A model generated the notes under the pieces. The model saw nothing but the letters and a program-made list of their open reading frames with translations. It was not told the DNA's origin and ran no database searches. Positions 19,232 through 23,688 of a stretch of DNA of 33,382 nt are shown here, piece by piece. Origin of the DNA: CAYTUI01 sp964441335 (GTDB lineage: Bacteria; Patescibacteriota; Patescibacteriia; UBA1558; 2-01-FULL-52-15); assembly GCA_964441335.1 (NCBI GenBank), contig CAYTUI010000014.1, positions 1 through 33,382 on the forward strand, in the 5' to 3' direction. Each line of letters begins with the position of its first letter. The stretch's first letter is position 1. Made by a program: the position numbers and the translations under genes.

Positions 19232-19603
19232 TTATACTGCTTTTGCCAAATTACTGACCACAAAGGTGGCGATTGAATAAGCGGCGAAAACTAAGACTAA
19301 ACCGACTGTAGCGGCCGAAATTATTTTTTTGGCCTGTCCAACTTTTTCCTCATTACCCATTGAGGTCATCCACATAAAACCACCCCACAACATCAATAAA
19401 ACAGTTAGGATACCTAGAAACTCCAAAATTATCTTAACAATATTGCCGATTGTGATTTTAATATCTTGAGAGCTCAAACCAGCAAAAGTGGCGGGGAAAT
19501 CAATGGAAACCGCGGCCCAGACATTATGAGGAATAAAAAAAGTGGCCGCCAACAAAAATAAGCCTGTTATTTTTGCGACTTGGATTACCCTTTTCATAAG
19601 CAT
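19232..19603 (-). CDS. T4SS-pilin-like small membrane protein (123 aa)
   Basis: This is the stand-alone version of the domain at the N-terminus of the next two proteins. It has a signal-like segment ending VWAA, FAGLSSQDIKITIGNIV, a first membrane helix, MTSMGNEEKVGQAKK and a second membrane helix. Size and topology match the TrbC/VirB2-like pilin family of type IV secretion-related systems (T4SS_pilin, Pfam PF18895 by memory). No VirB4, VirD4 or other secretion gene is in the window, so a functional secretion role is not shown. An alternative is that it is only a membrane anchor module. No strong Shine-Dalgarno sequence precedes it; the ATG at 19603 was chosen as the first in frame. Confidence 0.8.
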   Translation of the reverse strand: MLMKRVIQVAKITGLFLLAATFFIPHNVWAAVSIDFPATFAGLSSQDIKITIGNIVKIILEFLGILTVLLMLWGGFMWMTSMGNEEKVGQAKKIISAATVGLVLVFAAYSIATFVVSNLAKAV

Positions 19604-19674
19604 GGTCTTTTATTTAATTATTAAGTGTTAAGTCTTAAGTATTAATACTTATTCTCAATACTTATTCTTAATAC
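19604..19674. repeat. AT-rich intergenic repeats (AATACTTATT-like units)
   Basis: The gap between yqeY and the pilin-like gene consists of four or five near-copies of an AATACTTATT / TTAAGTATT motif that can pair with one another. No clear terminator or promoter is visible, so read-through from yqeY into the pilin genes is possible. Confidence 0.5.
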
Positions 19675-20130
19675 TTAATACTTATTATTAATATAATCCT
19701 GCACCGCCGCTTTAACGCGTTGACCGTCAGCTTGACCGTTCACTTCTTTCATGACAGCGCCCATCAACCTGCCAAAATCATAAGGCGCTGTTAAAGATTG
19801 TTCGGAAACAATTTTTGTTACCAGCTCGGCAATTTGTTCATCAGTCAATTCTGCCGGCACATAAGCCAATAAAATTTCCAGTTCAGCAGTTTCTTTATCA
19901 ACCAAGTCCTGACGTTTAGCCTGCTCAAAAGCCAAAATTGATTCTTTTCTTTTCTTAACCTCTTTCTGCAAAACAGCCGTGGCTTGAGCATCGTCAAGAC
20001 TGTCAATCCTCAAATCTTTTGCTTTATTTTTTAAGGCATTCATCATCAGGCGCAAAGTCATTAACTTATCAGCCTGACCGGCCTTCTGGCTGACCACTAT
20101 ATCTTGGGTGAGTCGCTCTAAAATAGTCAT
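19675..20130 (-). CDS. yqeY: GatB/YqeY domain-containing protein
   Basis: The 151-aa protein matches the YqeY family, a stand-alone helical domain related to the C-terminal tail of the GatB amidotransferase subunit. Recognisable parts are the N-terminal helix with LRLMMNALKNKAKDLR, the middle KEVKKRKESILAFEQAKRQDLVDKE helix and the C-terminal FGRLMGAVMKEVNGQADGQRV motif. The helical tail is thought to contact tRNA in GatB; the role of free YqeY is not established. It follows rpsU by 4 bases, a gene pair conserved in many bacteria, which supports both calls. Confidence 0.93.
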   Translation of the reverse strand: MTILERLTQDIVVSQKAGQADKLMTLRLMMNALKNKAKDLRIDSLDDAQATAVLQKEVKKRKESILAFEQAKRQDLVDKETAELEILLAYVPAELTDEQIAELVTKIVSEQSLTAPYDFGRLMGAVMKEVNGQADGQRVKAAVQDYINNKY

Positions 20131-20134
20131 CTAT

Positions 20135-20383
20135 TTAATTCTTATAACGTCGTTTCTTTTCTTGGAGCTCATCCAACTTGCCAATGCGTTTTAAGTATTC
20201 GCGCTGTTTCAACAACTTTTCTCGGCGCAAAGCGCTTTCCTTAGTTTCTCTTTTAGTTTTGGGTTTTTGATGAAATCGGACTTTTTTGGCCTGCAAGATC
20301 TTACCGCTCTGAATGGTCTTTCTGGTAAATCTACGCAACAAACTTTCAAAAGACTCGTTATCTTTCTTCTTAACTTCTAACAC
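20135..20383 (-). CDS. rpsU: 30S ribosomal protein bS21
   Basis: The 82-aa, very basic protein has the bS21 pattern: ESFESLLRRFTRKTIQSGKI near the N-terminus, then a Lys/Arg-rich region with KRETKESALRRE and a basic helix to the end. bS21 joins the 30S subunit near the mRNA exit and the anti-Shine-Dalgarno region. At 82 aa it is slightly longer than the usual 60-70 aa. A GTG start at 20383 is chosen because AAGGAAGG lies 5-12 bases upstream and the alignment starts there. It leads a same-strand set with yqeY and the pilin-like genes. Confidence 0.9.
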   Translation of the reverse strand: MLEVKKKDNESFESLLRRFTRKTIQSGKILQAKKVRFHQKPKTKRETKESALRREKLLKQREYLKRIGKLDELQEKKRRYKN

Positions 20384-20419
20384 AAAGTCACCTTCCTTTC
20401 ATTATATGATATTAATGGC

Positions 20420-20447
20420 CGTCATTCGCAGTATTCCACTTCTGACG
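20420..20447 (-). promoter_or_regulatory. Inverted repeat in the rpsU leader
   Basis: CCGTCA and TGACGG are inverted arms separated by 16 bases inside the roughly 78-base leader between the predicted rpsU promoter and its start codon. It could be an operator or an RNA stem for autoregulation of bS21, but no partner is known. Confidence 0.35.
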
Positions 20448-20467
20448 GAAATGATAAACTACCTATA

Positions 20468-20496
20468 GTAATAACAAATATACAGACCAAAGTCAA
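20468..20496 (-). promoter_or_regulatory. Predicted promoter of rpsU-yqeY
   Basis: On the minus strand TTGACT (20491-20496) and TATTAC (20468-20473) are 17 bases apart. It lies about 85 bases before the rpsU GTG and leaves room for the leader with the inverted repeat. The -10 matches the consensus at only four of six positions. Confidence 0.5.
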
Positions 20497-20519
20497 GGAA
20501 AAACTGTGAATAAATCCGA

Positions 20520-20612
20520 TTCCCTTCAGTCCGCGCTGAACGAAGATAATTTGAGTAAAAACTCATTCATCTCATCCGCGTCCTCGATCGGCCAATGGCC
20601 GACGGGGGACGC
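20520..20612 (-). promoter_or_regulatory. Cluster of hairpins just 3' of the DGR reverse transcriptase
   Basis: Three stems lie between the RT stop and the rpsU promoter. The strongest is 20578-20612: outer arms GCGTCC/GGACGC and inner arms TCGGCC/GGCCGA around a 3-base loop, joined by a 4x4 internal loop. GAGT/ACTC around AAAA and TTCAG/CTGAA around six bases follow. The big hairpin has no T tract on the minus strand, so it is not a typical terminator. It could protect the RT mRNA 3' end, be a palindromic repeat, or be part of an RNA. Confidence 0.45.
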
Positions 20613-20630
20613 GTTCCTATATAACGTTAG

Positions 20631-21623
20631 TTATAAATTAGTCCAACTGTCCACCCTTCTAAGCAACTCTTGCTGTAAGTCAAAGGTATTGGCATGCTGG
20701 CAAACACCCAAATATGAAGGCAGATTTTTGCGATTAACAAAATGCAATGCCCTTTTCTTGGTCTTAGTTCTTAATATTCTATGCTTAGGGAAATGCACGT
20801 AGCCCAAATAATCCACCCCGCTCGCCAATGTACTCAAAGATATTTTATCAGGGTGAATTTGCAGGGTAAGTTGTTCGCCTAAAAATTTTTGCACTGGCTT
20901 AACTATATTTAATAGCTCTTGCTTGTCATCAGACAAAAACACAAAATCGTCCGCATATCTAATGTAATTTTTTTGTTTTAATTGATGTTTAGCATATTGA
21001 TCAAACTTATTCATATATACATTAACGAGGAGTTGAGAAGTCAAATTGCCCAAAGGTAATCCTTTATTTTTTTCAACCTCAAAACTATCAATTACCGTGT
21101 TAAGAAGCCACATAATCTGGTAATCTGGAATATATTGAACTAAAATACTTTTTAATATATCGTGATCAATGTTAGCAAAAAACTTCCTTATATCACATTT
21201 TAAGACCCAAACTGTTCTAGTATTGTTTTTACTGACTTGGTAAGCCATACTTCTAAACCTATTTATGGCTTTATGAGTACCTTTTTTATCTCTACAAGAA
21301 AAAGAATCAGCTATGAAAGTGCGGTCAAAAAATGGATATAGTTGCCTATATATGGCGCGATGCAGTAATCTATCCAACACGCTGGCTTTATGAATTTGTC
21401 TAGGCCTAGGATCTGATATTTTGAAAGCTTTGTAGCCTGAATGTTTGTAAGTGAAATTGACTAACGCATCGTGCAGGTTAATGATATTTCTCATTAAATT
21501 AATCTCAAACATCTGTGCATCATACCGATTGCGTTTGCCCCTTAAAAACTCCTTCCAGGCCTCAAGCAAGTTTTCCAAAGAAATGATATCATTATACACA
21601 TGACCGAATTGAATTTTTCCCAT
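20631..21623 (-). CDS. DGR reverse transcriptase
   Basis: The 330-aa protein is a retron/DGR-class reverse transcriptase. Residues 12-35 carry the typical SLENLLEAWKEFLRGK N-terminus. Motif 2 has DPRPRQIHKASVLDRLLHRA (71-90), and motif A is CDIRKFF (Asp144). Next is LPLGNLTSQ (189-197), the (I/V/L)GxxxSQ form that marks DGR enzymes in place of the QGxxxSP of group II intron and retroviral types. The catalytic box is YADD (223-226), followed by HPDKISL and YLGY (272-275). No maturase or endonuclease domain follows, as expected for a DGR. The ATG at 21623 is used because the family similarity starts there; upstream is a run of ten G but no clear Shine-Dalgarno. It is divergent from, and nearly overlaps, the Avd frame. 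Confidence 0.95.
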   Translation of the reverse strand: MGKIQFGHVYNDIISLENLLEAWKEFLRGKRNRYDAQMFEINLMRNIINLHDALVNFTYKHSGYKAFKISDPRPRQIHKASVLDRLLHRAIYRQLYPFFDRTFIADSFSCRDKKGTHKAINRFRSMAYQVSKNNTRTVWVLKCDIRKFFANIDHDILKSILVQYIPDYQIMWLLNTVIDSFEVEKNKGLPLGNLTSQLLVNVYMNKFDQYAKHQLKQKNYIRYADDFVFLSDDKQELLNIVKPVQKFLGEQLTLQIHPDKISLSTLASGVDYLGYVHFPKHRILRTKTKKRALHFVNRKNLPSYLGVCQHANTFDLQQELLRRVDSWTNL

Positions 21624-21636
21624 ACATCTAATTCTA

Positions 21637-21646
21637 CCCCCCCCCC
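21637..21646. repeat. C10/G10 homopolymer between RT and Avd
   Basis: Ten C residues on the plus strand (G on the minus) lie 14 bases before the RT start codon and inside the frame that leads into Avd. With nine C residues the ATG at 21600 would be joined in frame to Avd; with ten it is not. It may be a slippage (phase-variation) site or a sequencing or assembly length error. Confidence 0.7.
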
Positions 21647-21711
21647 GACTATTACCACTACTCCAAAAAATAAAGGAGGCATATTTACTTTGGCATGAAT
21701 ATCACCAAATT

Positions 21712-22002
21712 TTGCCAAAGGTTCATAGATATACCTTGGGACAAAAAATTGATACTTTATTAGTTGAAACAATAGAGGCGATAACTACGGCCTGTTTTTT
21801 ACATAAAAATGAAAAACTTCCTTATGTCAGAAGAGCTATACAAAAAATGGATACTTTGAAAATATTTTTACTGATGCTCTGGGAAACAAAATCATTAGAT
21901 AATAAGAAATACATCGTCTTGGCCGTAAAACTGGATGAAATAGGCAAAATGCTGGGTGGCTGGAACGGACAGCTTACAAAACAAAACTCCCCCGACAAAT
22001 AG
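21712..22002 (+). CDS. avd: Avd-like DGR accessory protein (four-helix bundle), 5' end uncertain
   Basis: From the TTG at 21712 the protein is 96 aa. It starts PKVHRYTLGQKID and ends near LDEIGKMLGGWNGQ, both typical of the Avd/bAvd four-helix family, which forms a basic pentamer that binds RT and TR RNA. The frame is open further 5': from about 21646 it encodes RLLPLLQKIKEAYLLWHEY, which matches the first helix of this family, so the true protein should begin about 25 residues earlier. No ATG, GTG or TTG exists there in this frame. The ATG at 21600 is in another frame and would connect if the C10 tract had nine C. The AAGGAGG near 21673-21679 is codons for Lys-Glu inside the protein, not a usable Shine-Dalgarno. 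The gene points toward the TR, opposite to RT and target. Confidence 0.85.
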   Translation: MPKVHRYTLGQKIDTLLVETIEAITTACFLHKNEKLPYVRRAIQKMDTLKIFLLMLWETKSLDNKKYIVLAVKLDEIGKMLGGWNGQLTKQNSPDK

Positions 22003-22009
22003 GCGGGAG
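21978..22009 (-). terminator. Predicted terminator of the TR transcript
   Basis: About 15 bases past the TR on the minus strand, CTCCC and GGGAG form a stem (with an extra C-G pair) followed by TTTTGTTTTG. It would end a TR RNA and overlaps the 3' end of the convergent Avd gene. Confidence 0.5.
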
Positions 22010-22023
22010 AGAAATGAAGAGAG

Positions 22024-22150
22024 TTGCGACACCGCGAAAGCGAACCCATTCTCACGATTCCACTGATTGTCAGGGTTGTCGTAGTACGCGTTCAACCAGC
22101 GACCATCATCGTTACGATTCGCATTGAGGAGGTTCGGATTGCCGTCGGAA
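22024..22150 (-). repeat. DGR template repeat (TR)
   Basis: This 127-bp copy aligns gap-free with 22552-22678. Read on the minus strand in the target's frame it gives an Asn-rich version of the target C-terminus (SDGNPNLLNANRNDDGRWLN and on to GFAFAVSQ), because AAC/AAT codons stand at the variable sites. All 21 differences from the VR are at A of this strand. The match ends sharply: G versus C at 22023/22551 and A versus C at 22151/22679. The unchanged 3' part (22024-22048) should hold the IMH*-like element. Confidence 0.96.
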
Positions 22151-22432
22151 AAGTGTTTTTGTACAAAATGCCTTCTTTATCACCATCCATTGACTCGCCT
22201 CGCTTCGTCCGCCTAGTCGCGAGACTGGCTTATCGAAGCAGGATACTCTCTGGGTTGTATTTTATTTGGCATATTTAATGCACCAGCATCTTGCACCAAG
22301 TATCTTCATTTTTGAAGGTTCTACATACATCATTCTATCCGAAACCTTGGTCGCGAAAATTCCCGATGTATGGATACTGGGTTCGGTAGCGGGAAGCCTT
22401 GGCCGCCTGCGTATTCACCTACTGCCACGAAA

Positions 22433-22438
22433 ATTATA
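22433..22438 (-). promoter_or_regulatory. Possible -10 element of the TR transcript
   Basis: TATAAT, preceded by GGG, lies on the minus strand between the target-gene terminator and the TR. The -35 position falls in the T tract of that terminator and matches poorly. It is proposed because a terminator separates TR from the target gene, so TR needs its own start. Confidence 0.35.
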
Positions 22439-22454
22439 CCCTATTTTATATTTT

Positions 22455-22499
22455 AAAAAAATTAGCCCCATCCCGATCAGACGACCGGGACAGGGCTAA
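22455..22499 (-). terminator. Strong rho-independent terminator after the DGR target gene
   Basis: On the minus strand TTAGCCCTGTCCCG pairs with CGGGATGGGGCTAA over 14 bp (two G-U pairs) around a 10-base loop, followed by seven T residues. It lies 35 bases after the target stop codon and should separate target transcription from the TR unit. Confidence 0.85.
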
Positions 22500-22535
22500 G
22501 GGCTACGCCCAAAGTGCTAAAGTCCAGACGGACTT
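22500..22535 (-). promoter_or_regulatory. Two hairpins immediately 3' of the VR
   Basis: AAGTCC/GGACTT with a 4-base loop (22520-22535) overlaps the target stop codon and lies 16 bases from the end of the VR. GGGC/GCCC with a 3-base loop (22500-22510) follows. In the Bordetella phage DGR a short hairpin/cruciform with a 4-base loop just after the VR is needed for target recognition, and the first stem fits that size and position. Confidence 0.6.
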
Positions 22536-23166
22536 AGCCCAGAGAGCTAACTTGCGACACCGCGAAAGCGAACCCACCCCCACGACCCCACCGACCGTCA
22601 GGGCCGCCGTAGTACGCGCTCAACCAGCGACCATCACCGTAACGAGACGCATCGAGGAGGCACGGACGGCCGTCGGAACCCTTGATGGGCTCGTGCATGG
22701 CGATGATCGCCCAGAGACCCATGGCCTCAATCTCCTCATCCGTGAACTTCTCGCGGATGAGGCAGGAGACCTCGGCGTTGGGAGAGGTCAGCTGGTGGTT
22801 GGTGGCGAAGGCACGGATTTTCTTGGTGACCCGTGCGTTGTCCTCAAAGAGCATGCCCTTGAGGACGGCGATTTCGGTGACCACACCGTTGGTCGGCTTG
22901 AAGCTCTTCGAGCGGAGCACGCTCTTGGCGATGTCTCCGACCCGAAAGCCCTTACCTTCCAGACGCTTGATCCAGTCCTCGCCCGTCGTCCCATCGGAGG
23001 TGACGGAGAAGTAGATCACCCCGTCAATCTCACGCCAAGCGCGGGCAGGCTCGGAAATCTCCAACTCCCCGCGCAGAAAGCGTTCGGCTCCGACAATGCC
23101 TCCGAGCTTGTTGAGAACCGCCTCCACAAAACCCAAACTCACGGATGCGTACTTCATGGTAGTCAT
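22534..23166 (-). CDS. DGR target protein with C-terminal variable region
   Basis: The 210-aa protein has a constant part (1-164) and a variable C-terminus (165-205) ending GFAFAVSQVSSLG. Fourteen residues differ from the TR-encoded version: 167, 169, 172, 174, 176, 177, 183, 187, 188, 191, 192, 194, 196 and 197. The C-terminal WL-x-AYY and NGFAF-like pattern is compatible with the C-type-lectin/FGE-type fold used by DGR targets; I infer this and cannot prove it. I see no signal peptide or membrane segment, so the site of action is unclear. The ATG at 23166 is chosen because GGGAGG stands 7 bases upstream; the in-frame ATG at 23238 lies inside a structured leader. The gene is visibly richer in G+C than its neighbours. 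Confidence 0.92.
   Translation of the reverse strand: MTTMKYASVSLGFVEAVLNKLGGIVGAERFLRGELEISEPARAWREIDGVIYFSVTSDGTTGEDWIKRLEGKGFRVGDIAKSVLRSKSFKPTNGVVTEIAVLKGMLFEDNARVTKKIRAFATNHQLTSPNAEVSCLIREKFTDEEIEAMGLWAIIAMHEPIKGSDGRPCLLDASRYGDGRWLSAYYGGPDGRWGRGGGFAFAVSQVSSLG
22552..22678 (-). repeat. DGR variable repeat (VR)
   Basis: The 127-bp variable copy forms the 3' end of the target gene. Compared with the TR on the minus strand there are 16 A-to-G, 3 A-to-T and 2 A-to-C changes and no change at C, G or T. Every change hits codon position 1 or 2 and none is silent. The last 25 bases (22552-22576) are identical to the TR and would be the IMH region. Confidence 0.96.
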
Positions 23167-23352
23167 GACAAAGCCTCCCTGACCATTGGTCAGTGTTTTT
23201 CTCTTGCCTATTAAGCAAGAGGCCGCGACATGCGGCACCGAACTGCCAGCGGACCACCCTAGTTGGTAGTCATAGCCAGGAAAGGCCGATTTTCAGCCCC
23301 TTTTGGCTATAACTACCTCGTTTTCGCACGAATATTAAGGTACTTTAAAGAA
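23167..23352 (-). promoter_or_regulatory. Long structured 5' leader of the DGR target gene
   Basis: About 185 nt lie between the predicted transcription start and the ATG. Stems seen: 23265-23278 with 23304-23317 (14 bp, one mismatch, with a partly paired 25-base internal part); CTCTTGC/GCAAGAG at 23201-23207 and 23215-23221; CTGACC/GGTCAG at 23179-23193, whose arm touches the Shine-Dalgarno AGGGAGG. Sequestration of the ribosome site by the last stem would allow translational control. No known riboswitch class is recognised. Confidence 0.55.
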
Positions 23353-23358
23353 TATGTA

Positions 23359-23387
23359 ATTATACACCTTTTTATAGATTTTGTCAA
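23359..23387 (-). promoter_or_regulatory. Perfect consensus promoter of the DGR target gene
   Basis: On the minus strand TTGACA (23382-23387) and TATAAT (23359-23364) are exactly 17 bases apart, the full sigma-70 consensus. It is the best promoter in the window, and transcription should start near 23352. Confidence 0.88.
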
Positions 23388-23405
23388 CGGTAGTCAAAAA
23401 CCAAC

Positions 23406-23431
23406 AAAAGGTCCGGCTACCAGGACCTTTT
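23406..23431. terminator. Terminator between the hisS operon and the DGR
   Basis: AAAAGGTCC pairs with GGACCTTTT around an 8-base loop. The A/T-rich arms give a U-rich tail in both directions. It follows the 74-aa gene and insulates the DGR promoter from the lepB-hisS transcript. Confidence 0.75.
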
Positions 23432-23458
23432 AATTAATCTAATAACCGTCTCCCACCA

Positions 23459-23683
23459 CTAGCCAACCAGCTTTTTCTGCAAATCGGCCAGAACTTTATC
23501 CGGTTCAGTTGAGAACTCGTCCAGTATTTCCGGCCGCTCCTCTATCAACTGCCTGAATATTGGCGAATTCTTCTCAATCCATTGATATGGATCCATTCCG
23601 GACATTTCAATCAGCCGACTCTGAATGGTATTAATCAGCTTGAGTGACGCGGCAGGAGTTAAAATTAATTGTTCAACAGACAT
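23459..23683 (-). CDS. Small protein of unknown function after hisS
   Basis: The 74-aa acidic, helix-rich protein has no signal or membrane segment and I do not recognise it. The pattern (LTPAASLKLINTIQSRLIEM, then PEILDEFSTEPDKVLADLQKKL) suggests three or four helices. It starts 5 bases after the hisS stop and is followed by a terminator, so it is the last gene of the lepB-hisS unit. Confidence 0.6.
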   Translation of the reverse strand: MSVEQLILTPAASLKLINTIQSRLIEMSGMDPYQWIEKNSPIFRQLIEERPEILDEFSTEPDKVLADLQKKLVG

Positions 23684-23688
23684 TGTTT

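Larger units (their letters stand above)
21978..22426 (-). ncRNA. Predicted DGR template RNA unit
   Basis: The TR is bounded by a possible promoter (TATAAT at 22433-22438, minus strand) and a terminator (21978-22009), giving a predicted RNA of about 450 nt that carries the TR near its 3' end. The leader part (22151-22430) encodes no protein I can support. It contains small stems, for example GCC-AGTC/GACT-GGC at 22211-22229 and the palindrome TTTTGTACAAAA at 22157-22168. The RNA ends are inferred; the TR itself is certain. Confidence 0.5.
22003..22533. other. Non-coding DGR interval between Avd and the target gene
   Basis: This 531-base gene-free stretch holds, in order, the TR 3' flank, the TR, a 280-base structured leader, a possible TR promoter, the target-gene terminator and two small hairpins next to the target stop codon. 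Open frames across it are readings of the TR and flanks, with no start signals. Confidence 0.7.
20574..23390. other. Diversity-generating retroelement (DGR) locus
   Basis: The locus holds all parts of a DGR: a reverse transcriptase (20631-21623, minus), an Avd-like accessory gene (about 21646-22002, plus), a template repeat (22024-22150) and a target gene (22534-23166, minus) with a variable repeat at its 3' end. TR and VR differ only at TR adenines of the coding strand, which is diagnostic of mutagenic retrohoming. Known biology: the TR RNA is copied by RT/Avd with random incorporation opposite A, and the cDNA replaces the VR. It lies between the lepB-hisS operon and rpsU. No transposase, integrase or phage genes accompany it, so it looks like a chromosomal, cellular DGR. 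Confidence 0.95.

Noticed and set aside
19604..19674. Possible CRISPR remnant in the AT-rich repeats
   Set aside because: The units are about 10 bases, overlap each other and have no spacers; no cas genes are in the window.
20506..20802. 98-aa plus-strand frame at the RT 3' end
   Set aside because: Most of it is antisense to the RT C-terminus and its start lies in the hairpin cluster; no ribosome site.
21542..21772. 76-aa minus-strand frame overlapping the RT start
   Set aside because: It overlaps RT in another frame and is antisense to the Avd N-terminal coding region, with no family signal.
21895..22095. 66-aa minus-strand frame through the TR
   Set aside because: Its start and variable-like sequence are the template repeat read in the target frame; the TR is an RNA template, and the frame continues into the antisense of Avd.
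22399..23214. 271-aa open frame on the plus strand opposite the DGR target
   Set aside because: It is the shadow of a G+C-rich gene on the other strand, crosses the terminator and VR, and has no ribosome site or recognisable domain.
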